From Candidatus Saccharimonadota bacterium (GTDB taxonomy: Bacteria > Patescibacteriota > Saccharimonadia > Saccharimonadales > Saccharimonadaceae), in NCBI GenBank assembly GCA_028289095.1, contig JAQGGY010000020.1, positions 1 to 50,460 of the forward strand: a DNA stretch of 50,460 nucleotides, written 5' to 3'. Positions 24,905 through 32,046 of the stretch are shown piece after piece. The notes beneath the pieces are model-generated. The model was not told where the DNA came from. It did not search any database and saw only the letters and a program-made list of their open reading frames with translations. The translations under genes were made by a program, and so were the position numbers. Position 1 is the stretch's first letter. Each line of letters begins with the position of its first letter.

Positions 24905-24933
24905 ATAATAGCATATACGTTATAAAATGTCAA
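24905..24933 (-). promoter_or_regulatory. Consensus promoter of the GC-rich gene
   Basis: On the minus strand TTGACA (24928-24933), 17 nt, TATTAT (24905-24910): the closest match to the housekeeping sigma consensus seen in this window. The leader to ATG 24837 is about 60 nt. Confidence 0.85.
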
Positions 24934-24935
24934 TA

Positions 24936-24963
24936 CCCTATGTGTGATTAGTGTCACATAGGG
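24936..24963. promoter_or_regulatory. Crp-type operator within a larger inverted repeat
   Basis: TGTGATTAGTGTCACA at 24943-24958 is a perfect TGTGA-N6-TCACA Crp consensus. It lies inside a wider inverted repeat, CCCTATGTG to CACATAGGG (24936-24963). It sits just upstream of the -35 box, centred about 52 bp before the predicted start. A Crp/Fnr regulator with a Crp-like recognition helix is encoded at 39832-40482. Confidence 0.65.
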
Positions 24964-25092
24964 GCTGAAAGCCTTACGTAAACAATACAACATGCTACAA
25001 TGAGTAATGGAATACAACTAGGTAAAATTCATTTTCGTCGCATCAAGTGGGATAAATAAAAACGCACATATACTGTGACACAAGGAGGAATC

Positions 25093-25485
25093 ATGTCGAC
25101 CATCGACCAGCAATTTATAGAATATATCGTTAAGTCACTCGTCGGGAATCCTGATGACGTAACTGTCGAACGCATTATTGACGAAAAAGGTGTACTACTA
25201 ACGTTAACCGTCAATCCTGAAGATTTGGGACGTGTTATTGGAAAACGTGGTGTTACCGCACAAAGCCTACGGACGCTTTTACGTGCCTTGGGGACAAAAA
25301 ATAACGCGCGTTACAATTTAAAAATCGTCAATAACGACGACGAACACGAACAGTATACTGTTTCATCAGACTCACCAATCGTCGAGGCTGTGAATAACTC
25401 AACAGATACAACTGTGGATAATGCATCAAGTCTTGCAATTACTACTCGAAAAGAGCTTGCAGAACTAGATGATCTAGATATATAA
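25093..25485 (+). CDS. khpA: KH-domain RNA-binding protein KhpA-like
   Basis: The 130-residue product has a single KH domain: YIVKSLVGNPDDVTVERIIDEKG, LTLTVNPEDLGRVIGKRGVTAQSLRTLL, where GKRG is the RNA-binding GxxG loop. KhpA proteins (about 75-80 residues) bind RNA as part of cell-elongation control and lie between rpsP and rimM/trmD in many genomes. Here a C-terminal extension of ~50 polar, Asp/Thr/Ser-rich residues ends ELAELDDLDI. The start has AAGGAGG about 5 nt upstream; GTG 25075 is rejected because the SD itself lies inside that extension. Confidence 0.92.
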   Translation: MSTIDQQFIEYIVKSLVGNPDDVTVERIIDEKGVLLTLTVNPEDLGRVIGKRGVTAQSLRTLLRALGTKNNARYNLKIVNNDDEHEQYTVSSDSPIVEAVNNSTDTTVDNASSLAITTRKELAELDDLDI

Positions 25486-25587
25486 TCATAAACAGTTCAG
25501 AACAACTCTTGAACTGCGAGAAATAGTACAGAAGACAGAAGCTTTTGCGAGCAACAATTACATAAATGTTGAGAGCTTTATATGTGT

Positions 25588-25628
25588 CACGAAATCAACC
25601 CACCTGAAAATGGTGGGTTTCGTGATTT
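25588..25628. terminator. Terminator between convergent genes
   Basis: An inner stem AACCCACC/GGTGGGTT (8 bp, 7-nt loop) is extended by alternative outer pairings (CACGA with TCGTG, or GAAATCA with TGATTTC). It lies between khpA and the tail-anchored protein gene and can serve both strands. Confidence 0.7.
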
Positions 25629-25651
25629 CTGGGCCCAGAATGTGCGCTGGG

Positions 25652-25972
25652 TTATTTCAGTAATGCAAAGATAGCAAGGGTAGCAAAAACAACCGCACCT
25701 ACAGTTAGTCCGACGACGCGTTTGTATGTTTGAGGCGTGGCTGCCGACTGTGCATTAAGTAGACTTTGCGTTGGTAAAACCTGTGATTCGTATTCCTCGG
25801 TATCATTAGTCGCGTTTGCAATTGGTGGTTCGATCATATGTCGAGCAGCAATTTCGGAATCTTGCGGTGCATCAGGCGTAATATCGGCATGCAATGGCTG
25901 TAGTGTTAGTTTTTTCGCTTCGGCCAATCGACGATCGGTATCGCTCGTAGGCGCGTCTTTTTCAAATTCCAT
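25652..25972 (-). CDS. Tail-anchored small protein, unknown
   Basis: The 106-residue product has a polar, Asp/Glu/Ala/Pro-rich N-terminal region of ~80 residues without clear structure, followed by a single C-terminal membrane helix (VVGLTVGAVVFATLAIFALL, about 86-105) and one terminal Lys. The layout is that of a tail-anchored protein with a disordered cytosolic part. GGGAG precedes the start by about 9 nt, and TATACT lies ~28 nt upstream on the minus strand. I do not recognise a family. It is a separate unit from the next minus-strand gene (130 bp gap). Confidence 0.65.
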   Translation of the reverse strand: MEFEKDAPTSDTDRRLAEAKKLTLQPLHADITPDAPQDSEIAARHMIEPPIANATNDTEEYESQVLPTQSLLNAQSAATPQTYKRVVGLTVGAVVFATLAIFALLK

Positions 25973-26102
25973 ATGTAATACTCCCTAGGTAATTAGGGTA
26001 TAGTATATCAGATTGCACTAACCAAAACCATTTTAGTTAAAATAGCATTGGTTAGTGCCCGATGAATAATTCAAAGGGCCTAACGAAGGGCGTAGCGATG
26101 AA

Positions 26103-26477
26103 TTATCTTTCGGGCGTAAGGATTTGAGCGTCAGGTGCATGGCAGGCTCGAGCTAATTCGAGCCGGTATGCATTTGCCAAAAGCCGCGCATGTTTGCTTC
26201 GCTTGACGGGGTTATATCGTTCCGGCATTGCAGAGATAGCAATCGCGGTAATGACTACGTAGATCAAGAGCACTACGACTGAAATCAGTAGGCTAATATA
26301 CAACCCCATTGCTAGGCTTAGCAATAATCCAATAGATGGACCCCGTTTATCTTTCCAGTCGTCATTATGTACGTTATACATGCGTATCATGACCGCCCGG
26401 TGTTCGGCGAGTGTCGTGTGACTGTATGTTTCCGACTGTTTAGTGATCGGATCGACAATTATCGAGCGGTATGGCAT
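26103..26477 (-). CDS. Small membrane protein, unknown
   Basis: A 124-residue protein: ~45 polar residues (including HNDDWKDKRGPS), a long hydrophobic region near 48-82 (IGLLLSLAMGLYISLLISVVVLL, then IYVVITAIAISA) that may form one long or two short helices, and a basic C-terminal tail with HARLLANAYRLELARACHAP. AAGGA precedes the ATG by 8 nt. Not recognised. It is divergent from trmD with a 141-bp intergenic region. Confidence 0.62.
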   Translation of the reverse strand: MPYRSIIVDPITKQSETYSHTTLAEHRAVMIRMYNVHNDDWKDKRGPSIGLLLSLAMGLYISLLISVVVLLIYVVITAIAISAMPERYNPVKRSKHARLLANAYRLELARACHAPDAQILTPER

Positions 26478-26581
26478 GATTAAATCCTTTTGTTGAGGTG
26501 CGATTCAGGAGTGAACTTTTTTGTACTATATCATATTTATATTATAAAGTATAGCTGTCATTATCAGGCATACATCATATA

Positions 26582-26610
26582 TAGACATTTGTGTCAATAT
26601 CACGTAAACT
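26582..26610 (+). promoter_or_regulatory. trmD promoter
   Basis: TAGACA (26582-26587), 17 nt, TAAACT (26605-26610), then 8 nt to the ATG, predicting a leaderless or near-leaderless mRNA. It means trmD is not cotranscribed with rpsP or khpA as in most bacteria. Confidence 0.55.
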
Positions 26611-26618
26611 AGTAACAG

Positions 26619-27272
26619 ATGAAAAAAATACAAGTCGTTACGCTGTTTCCCGAAATGTTTGAGGGCGTGCTAAATAATTCGATGATGTGGAAAGCCCAGG
26701 ACAAGGGTGCTGCTGAATTTATTATGATTAACCTGCGCGAGTATGGTTTAGGCGCGCGTCGTACTGTTGACGATACGCCATATGGGGGCGGCGATGGTAT
26801 GTTACTAAAACCTGAGCCGTTATTTGCCGCCGTCGAACAGGCAAAAGCCAATGACCCCACTGCCAAGGTGCTATTAATGACACCGCGTGGGCAGCGCTGG
26901 AAGCAGGCAACAGCACAGACATATGCAGATAGTAATAATGGTTATATTTTTATTTGTGGCCGCTATGAAGGCTATGATGAGCGTATCGTGACATTAGTTG
27001 ATCAACAAATTAGCGTAGGCGATTACGTATTAACGGGTGGTGAGCTGCCAGCTATGACAATTATCGATAGCATTGTCCGGTTAATTCCAGGTGTGTTAGG
27101 TGGTGAGGCAAGTGCCGAGATTGAAAGTTTCAGCGACGGAGAAACACTGGAGTTCCCGCAGTATACTCGTCCAGCGGATTTTCAGGGTATGAAAGTGCCA
27201 GAAGTATTACTAAATGGCAATCACGCGGCTATTGCCAAGTGGCGTGCTGAAAATTCGTTTAAAGCGGAGTAG
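26619..27272 (+). CDS. trmD: tRNA (guanine37-N1)-methyltransferase
   Basis: The 217-residue SPOUT-fold enzyme methylates G37 of tRNAs next to the anticodon, using S-adenosylmethionine. Seen: IQVVTLFPEMFEG, DDTPYGGGDGMLLKPEP, LLMTPRG, the knot region FICGRYEGYDERI and VGDYVLTGGELPAM, and the C-terminal EFPQYTRPADFQG. It is slightly shorter than the ~240-residue average because the C-terminal domain ends soon after NHAAIAKWR. Its usual partners rimM and rplS are not adjacent. Confidence 0.96.
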   Translation: MKKIQVVTLFPEMFEGVLNNSMMWKAQDKGAAEFIMINLREYGLGARRTVDDTPYGGGDGMLLKPEPLFAAVEQAKANDPTAKVLLMTPRGQRWKQATAQTYADSNNGYIFICGRYEGYDERIVTLVDQQISVGDYVLTGGELPAMTIIDSIVRLIPGVLGGEASAEIESFSDGETLEFPQYTRPADFQGMKVPEVLLNGNHAAIAKWRAENSFKAE

Positions 27273-27287
27273 GTTTTTATAAAATAG

Positions 27288-27320
27288 AACCCCCACAGAC
27301 GATAATGTCGGTGGGGTTTT
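27288..27320. terminator. Terminator between trmD and a small minus-strand gene
   Basis: CCCCAC-A-GAC and GTC-G-GTGGGG form an interrupted stem with a 6-nt loop (GATAAT) followed by TTTT on the plus strand; the minus strand also reads into TTCTATTTT. It probably ends both convergent transcripts. Confidence 0.72.
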
Positions 27321-27339
27321 CCCGTACTACTTCGGGCAT

Positions 27340-27504
27340 CTAGCGCAATCGATGCGGCAGATGCAGATGCTGTCGTAGTCCCTTCGGAAAGGTGACCAAA
27401 TCACTTAGGGTGATCCACTTGTCTACTTTTTGCTTGCGCATAAAAAGACAGGGGAAGTAGCGGCGTGCTGTTTTCTTGGTATTTTGCAGCTTGACTTGCG
27501 GCAT
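27340..27504 (-). CDS. Small basic protein, 54 residues, unknown
   Basis: ATG 27504 is preceded by AGGA (about 8 nt) and by a consensus-like promoter about 105 nt further up (TTGACG, 17 nt, TAGAAT). The frame runs 54 codons to TAG at 27340 and is followed by a terminator, so a complete small transcription unit is visible. The protein is basic (KKTARRYF, FMRKQKVDKW) with a C-terminal PKGLRQHLHLPHRLR tail. One Cys. No family is recognised. The size and charge would suit a ribosome- or nucleic-acid-associated protein, but that is only inference. Confidence 0.55.
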   Translation of the reverse strand: MPQVKLQNTKKTARRYFPCLFMRKQKVDKWITLSDLVTFPKGLRQHLHLPHRLR

Positions 27505-27526
27505 AATATTTCCTATGTACGTACGG

Positions 27527-27599
27527 GTATTCGGATGAAAAGGGCGACGGCGGTGTTGCCGACATCCTCATAGTTGAACGTTATAGACGTATTCGGATG
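27527..27599 (-). repeat. Direct repeat in the leader of the 54-residue gene
   Basis: The 11-mer CATCCGAATAC (minus strand) occurs twice in the ~100-nt 5' leader, at 27527-27537 and 27589-27599, 62 bp apart. Between the copies lies a GC-rich stretch with GTCGGC and GCCGTCG that can pair. The leader is long for this window, where most promoters abut the start codon. Confidence 0.55.
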
Positions 27600-27609
27600 G
27601 GATAAGCAC

Positions 27610-27638
27610 ATTCTATCATAATTATGTATATACGTCAA
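27610..27638 (-). promoter_or_regulatory. Promoter of the 54-residue gene
   Basis: On the minus strand TTGACG (27633-27638), 17 nt, TAGAAT (27610-27615). It begins 2 bp after an independent terminator, so read-through from the right is excluded. Confidence 0.7.
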
Positions 27639-27640
27639 TG

Positions 27641-27670
27641 AAAACACCCCGATTCTCTGCGGGGTGTTTT
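27641..27670. terminator. Terminator with no adjacent gene end
   Basis: An 11-bp perfect stem (AAAACACCCCG with its complement) around an 8-nt loop, with T-runs in both directions. No coding region ends near it on either strand: trmD has its own terminator 320 bp to the left and the gene on the right reads away. It may insulate the small-gene promoter or end a noncoding RNA. Confidence 0.8.
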
Positions 27671-27847
27671 CGGTTGTGGTGGGTTATCGTAGAGCGATGT
27701 GTCACAACATATGTTTTTTGGAGTTTATGTTTGTTTTTGCAACGTTCGCTGTTTAGTACAATACGTCATTATTTGTAAAAGCGCAAGCATTATCATCAAA
27801 AATAACAACACTTTATTGTTGGCTACCGTGGGCGTATACTATAAGAC

Positions 27848-28333
27848 ATGAGCATATTTGTACAATCTACCCCAGCCCCACGACCTAAATCCGAAAATGT
27901 AAAACTTGTCAGCATTGGCCTTGCAGGTGTGTTTGTCGTGTTGGCAGTGGCGCAGTTATATAGTTACGAAGATTTTCCTAGCGTTATTACTAGCTTGGGC
28001 CTGCACGATGGACGACCTTTGTCAGATCTGTATGCAGCCTTATTAGTGACGGGCGAAGTACTTGCAATACCATTTTTATTATCGATGCGGCTAAGCCGGG
28101 CAATGCGCTTTGTCAGTATGACTGCAGGATGGTTGGTCATTATAGCCTGGTTGAAAACAGCGGTCATCGTTAATGTAACGGCCAATGCGGTGACCAATAG
28201 CGGTGTATTGGGTGCGACAATTCCGATTGTTCCGGGTTGGTGGATGGTGTGCTTTTTTATGGTGCTTGCGCTGATGTCTGCATGGGCTAGTTGGGGTATG
28301 TGGCCGGCGGCCGTCGGCAAGAACAACACCTAG
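27848..28333 (+). CDS. Four-helix membrane protein, MauE/DoxX-like
   Basis: A 161-residue protein with four predicted membrane helices (about 22-40, 65-83, 90-112, 130-150). The pattern of a first helix followed by AQLYSYEDFPSVITSLG, then GEVLAIPFLL, resembles the MauE/DoxX-like four-helix group, some of which are quinol or thiol redox membrane proteins; the resemblance is loose and no Cys pair is present. TATACT (27835-27840) lies 7 nt before the ATG, so the mRNA is probably leaderless. Confidence 0.65.
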   Translation: MSIFVQSTPAPRPKSENVKLVSIGLAGVFVVLAVAQLYSYEDFPSVITSLGLHDGRPLSDLYAALLVTGEVLAIPFLLSMRLSRAMRFVSMTAGWLVIIAWLKTAVIVNVTANAVTNSGVLGATIPIVPGWWMVCFFMVLALMSAWASWGMWPAAVGKNNT

Positions 28334-28394
28334 TAGCTGCTGACGCGCTTTTACAGGCGTATAATAGAAGCAATTATAACCAAGGAGGTTTTGC

Positions 28395-28928
28395 ATGGAT
28401 TATTTGAAAAAGATTGAAGCGTACGTCGCACCGTGGTATAGAAATGTTCCGCATTTGCCCGAAGGCGGCCAAAGATGGTTGGCTGATAATATATGGTGGA
28501 TAGTGTTGGCATTTGTTATTCTAGGCGCATTTGGTGTACTTAGTCTATTGACAGTAGCATTTGTTGGTGGTGCATTATTAACTGCATTTGGCGGTGCAGT
28601 AGGAGCGACATTGGGCGGACTCGCGATGCTTTTTGCATTAGTTACACTCAGTCTTGCAATCGCTAATCTGGTTATTGGCGCACTAGCTATTAATCCACTG
28701 AAAAATAGACAAGAAAAAGGCTGGACGCTGCTGCTTATGGCTTCGGTAATTAGTGCTGGAGCTGCTGTGCTGGCACTATTGCTTGCCTTTGATCTATTTA
28801 GTTTCATTCGTGATATGATGTTCGTCGCACTAGGCGGTTATCTATTGTTTGAAATTCGTAGGTACTTTACAGCAAAGCACGTTAATCACGAAGCGACAAA
28901 GGCACCAACGATACAAAAAACGAAGTAG
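28395..28928 (+). CDS. Polytopic membrane protein, unknown
   Basis: A 177-residue protein with a soluble start containing the aromatic APWYRNVPHLPEGGQRWLADN, then four membrane segments with Gly/Ala-rich stretches (GGALLTAFGGAVGATLGGLA), and a basic tail. A strong SD (AAGGAGG, 6 nt spacing) marks the start. Proteins of this kind recur in Saccharibacteria without assigned function. It follows the preceding gene by 61 bp and may share or have its own promoter (TATAAT near 28362). Confidence 0.7.
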   Translation: MDYLKKIEAYVAPWYRNVPHLPEGGQRWLADNIWWIVLAFVILGAFGVLSLLTVAFVGGALLTAFGGAVGATLGGLAMLFALVTLSLAIANLVIGALAINPLKNRQEKGWTLLLMASVISAGAAVLALLLAFDLFSFIRDMMFVALGGYLLFEIRRYFTAKHVNHEATKAPTIQKTK

Positions 28929-29008
28929 CCCTTTTCATCCACATAGCCGGCAAATAATCGTTTAGATTTGTAGAAAATTCGCTAGCATTGTGGCGTATAA
29001 TGGGTTTT

Positions 29009-30676
29009 GTGATCAGCAGCATTTTTCTGTCGCCCGATGACCTTATCGTACGCACACGTTGGTATGTATACTTGCGGTGGTTTATCTTGCTGGTCGCAAT
29101 AGTTCCCGGTATCGTATCGCTATGTATAGGCTATGGCTGGGGGCGTGAAGTGCAAAGTGGGCTTATGTTCGGTGTTATCGCATTATCAACTAATGCGGTC
29201 TTTTTTATACTTAGTAGGCTTTTGAAAAATAAAACAGCTGTACGTGCGTTGATTACGACAGCCTTTTCCATTGATATCGCATTAATTACATATTTCATCT
29301 ACACCAAGGGTGGTATCGAAAGCCGCAGTGTTTTGATGTACGTTATTCCGATAATCATGTCGGCGGCGATTTTCGGACGGAAGGGTGTTTATGCATCCGC
29401 ATTTATGTCGATGCTAGCATATGATATTCTGATCCTCTGCAATTATTTCGGTATATTTTATTCACTGGATCCGTTCTATGCATATTTGCAGACGGATTTT
29501 GCCTATGTCGTTAATACCATTATATTTTTTAATGCGTTATTTATTCTCATTAGTATGGCGGTGGATTTCATTGCCCAGTTACTGATTAGTAAAGAAAGGT
29601 TAGCCACCGGACGGTTAAACGAGTTGGTGCGAGCTCAATCGGTAGCAAAGTTTGGTAGTTGGGAGTGGAAAAGAATAGATGATGTCATCAATTGGTCGGA
29701 TGAATTATATGATATTTTTGGTGTAGAAAAAAGTTCAGTTCCGATTACTTTTGAGCAGTATATGTCATACATACATCCCGATGATACAAAATTAGTGAAT
29801 GATGAGATACGCAAAGCCGCAGTAGGTGTCCAGTCATTTTCATTTGATCATCGCATTGTACTGCCTGACGGGAAGATTCGTTATATATACAGCAATGGGC
29901 AGTCCTATAGTGATAAAAAAGGTGTCGTAACGCATATGGTAGGTACGGCACGTGATATCACCGAAAATAAGTTGTTAGAGAATGCTAAAAATGACTTCGT
30001 AGCGGTGACATCGCATCAACTGCGTACGCCTGCAACAATCGTTAAACAATATACGACAATGCTTGCCGAAGGCTACGTAGGCGAGCTGACGTTACACCAA
30101 AAGCAATTTTTAAAAACGATTTATGACAGTAACGAAAGACAGATAGCGATTATTAATGATTTGTTAAATATTGCACGTATAGATTCTGGGCATTTCAATA
30201 TGACAGTGCGGCGTACGGATGTAATCGAGATGCTAAAGCAGATCAAATCTGAGCATCTGGGCAAGTATAAGTCTAAGCATCAAAGGCTTGTATTTAAACC
30301 AAATTATAAAAACGTATTTTGTAATATCGACAGTGGTCATATTAAAATGGCGATGGAAAATTTGCTAGATAATGCGCATAAATATACGCCAGCGAACAAG
30401 ACCGTTCGAATGGATTTAAAGCGTCGTCGAAAAGGGGTTACAATTACAATCACCGACCAAGGAATCGGCATACCTGCCAAAGACATTCATAAGATTTTTG
30501 ACATGTTTTCGCGCGTAGAAAATCCATCCGTTCTGCAGGAAGAGGGAACAGGCATTGGGTTGTATTGGGCAAAAAAGATTATTACTATGCATGGCGGCAC
30601 AATCGATGTTACATCCGAGCACAACAAGGGCACGACATTTTCGATCTACTTGCCGTACAAGGCGGCAAAGGATTGA
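29009..30676 (+). CDS. PAS-domain membrane sensor histidine kinase
   Basis: From GTG 29009 the product is 555 residues. Five to six membrane helices fill residues ~10-195. A PAS domain follows (GSWEWKRIDDVINWSDELYDIFG through VGTARDITENK, about 210-325), then the dimerisation helix with HQLRTP (His336), N box NLLDNAHKYTP (~450), G1 DQGIGIP (~484) and G2 GTGIGLYWAKK (~513). It would autophosphorylate on His336 and pass phosphate to a response regulator, which is not adjacent. The start is chosen because TATAAT (28996-29001) ends 7 nt before it; frames from 28988 or 29000 would include the promoter. Confidence 0.92.
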   Translation: MISSIFLSPDDLIVRTRWYVYLRWFILLVAIVPGIVSLCIGYGWGREVQSGLMFGVIALSTNAVFFILSRLLKNKTAVRALITTAFSIDIALITYFIYTKGGIESRSVLMYVIPIIMSAAIFGRKGVYASAFMSMLAYDILILCNYFGIFYSLDPFYAYLQTDFAYVVNTIIFFNALFILISMAVDFIAQLLISKERLATGRLNELVRAQSVAKFGSWEWKRIDDVINWSDELYDIFGVEKSSVPITFEQYMSYIHPDDTKLVNDEIRKAAVGVQSFSFDHRIVLPDGKIRYIYSNGQSYSDKKGVVTHMVGTARDITENKLLENAKNDFVAVTSHQLRTPATIVKQYTTMLAEGYVGELTLHQKQFLKTIYDSNERQIAIINDLLNIARIDSGHFNMTVRRTDVIEMLKQIKSEHLGKYKSKHQRLVFKPNYKNVFCNIDSGHIKMAMENLLDNAHKYTPANKTVRMDLKRRRKGVTITITDQGIGIPAKDIHKIFDMFSRVENPSVLQEEGTGIGLYWAKKIITMHGGTIDVTSEHNKGTTFSIYLPYKAAKD

Positions 30677-30820
30677 TTGCGCGCATTTTAGCACTGTAAT
30701 CTTTGGGCTACGTATCATACTTGTCGAAGCTACGATTCAGTATTTTAGTAACGTATTTTACAGCAAAACATTCAAACGAATGGTAACTTAAAATGAATGA
30801 ACCATAAAAAGGAGGGAGCT

Positions 30821-32008
30821 ATGAAAGCAGTCACCTGGCAAGGTAAACGGAATGTTTCAGTAGAGGAAGTGCCTGACCCGATTATAGAAAAGCCGACAGA
30901 CGCAATTATTAAAATTACATCGACGGCTATTTGCGGATCGGACCTGCATTTATATGAAGTCATGGCCCCGTTTATGGAAAAGGGCGATATCTTAGGCCAT
31001 GAGCCAATGGGTATTGTGCAAGAGGTTGGTTCAGAAATTGTGAATCTCAAGCCTGGTGACCGTGTCGTAATTCCATTTAATATTTCGTGCGGCAATTGCT
31101 TTATGTGCAATATGGGACTGCAGTCGCAATGTGAAATAACGCAGGTGCGCGAACATGGCCGCGGGGCGATGTTCTTTGGTTATAGCAAATTGTATGGTCA
31201 GGTTCCCGGCGGGCAAGCAGAATATCTGCGTGTTCCGTATGCCGACTACGGAGCAATAAAAGTACCAGAGGGGCCATCCGATGAACGCTTTCTATTCCTT
31301 TCAGATGTATTACCGACAGCTTGGCAGGCGGTGCAGTATGCTAGTATCCCAAAAGCGGGAAGTGTTGCGGTGTTGGGGCTGGGGCCGATTGGGGATATGG
31401 CGACGCGCATTGCACAGCATCACAATGCAGGCAATGTGATTGGTGTCGACCTGGTGCCTGAACGATTAGCGAGGGCAAGGCAACACGGCGTAGATGTTGT
31501 CGATGCCAGTAAAATGAGCAACGAAGAGCTAGTCGAAGTGCTACGCGACAAGACTAATGGGCGAGGTCCGGATGCTGTCATTGATGCTGTGGGTATGGAA
31601 GCGCATGGGTCGCCGAGTGTCAAAATGGTGCAGTCAATGACGAATATGTTACCAGACGCAGCCGCCGAGAAAATCTTTTTAAATGCAGGCGTTGATAGGT
31701 TGACGGCTTTACATAACGCCATCGAAATTGTACGCCGGGGAGGTACCATTTCGATTTCAGGTGTGTATTCTGGGCAAGTTGATCCAATGTCAATGGACAC
31801 ATTGTTTGATAAGCAAATTCAGATCCGGATGGGCCAGGCGAACGTGCGGCGATGGTCTGACGAGATACGGGATTTATTGATAGAAAATGATGCATTTGGC
31901 GTCGAAGAATTTCCAACGCATCGGTTGTCGCTTGATGAAGCGCCTCATGCATATGAGATCTTTCAAAAGAAAGAGGACAATGCCTTTAAGATTGTACTGA
32001 AGCCGTAA
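30821..32008 (+). CDS. Zinc-dependent alcohol dehydrogenase (MDR superfamily)
   Basis: The 395-residue enzyme shows the medium-chain dehydrogenase layout: catalytic-zinc ligands Cys (ICGSDLH) and GHEPMG, structural-zinc loop CGNCFMCNMGLQSQC, and a Rossmann domain with VLGLGPIGDMA. The long C-terminal half and the insertion before the Rossmann fold resemble glutathione-independent formaldehyde dehydrogenase-like members that carry tightly bound NAD. Substrate unknown. ATG 30821 has AAGGAGGG 4-8 nt upstream; the in-frame ATG 30797 lies before that SD and is rejected. Cytosolic; monocistronic. Confidence 0.92.
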   Translation: MKAVTWQGKRNVSVEEVPDPIIEKPTDAIIKITSTAICGSDLHLYEVMAPFMEKGDILGHEPMGIVQEVGSEIVNLKPGDRVVIPFNISCGNCFMCNMGLQSQCEITQVREHGRGAMFFGYSKLYGQVPGGQAEYLRVPYADYGAIKVPEGPSDERFLFLSDVLPTAWQAVQYASIPKAGSVAVLGLGPIGDMATRIAQHHNAGNVIGVDLVPERLARARQHGVDVVDASKMSNEELVEVLRDKTNGRGPDAVIDAVGMEAHGSPSVKMVQSMTNMLPDAAAEKIFLNAGVDRLTALHNAIEIVRRGGTISISGVYSGQVDPMSMDTLFDKQIQIRMGQANVRRWSDEIRDLLIENDAFGVEEFPTHRLSLDEAPHAYEIFQKKEDNAFKIVLKP

Positions 32009-32046
32009 GTGGCGCAATATCCCTGTGACTGATGATTATGGGGCTA

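Noticed and set aside
27681..27712. TGTCACA near 27700 as a third Crp box
   Set aside because: Only one half-site matches; the partner half at the right spacing is absent.
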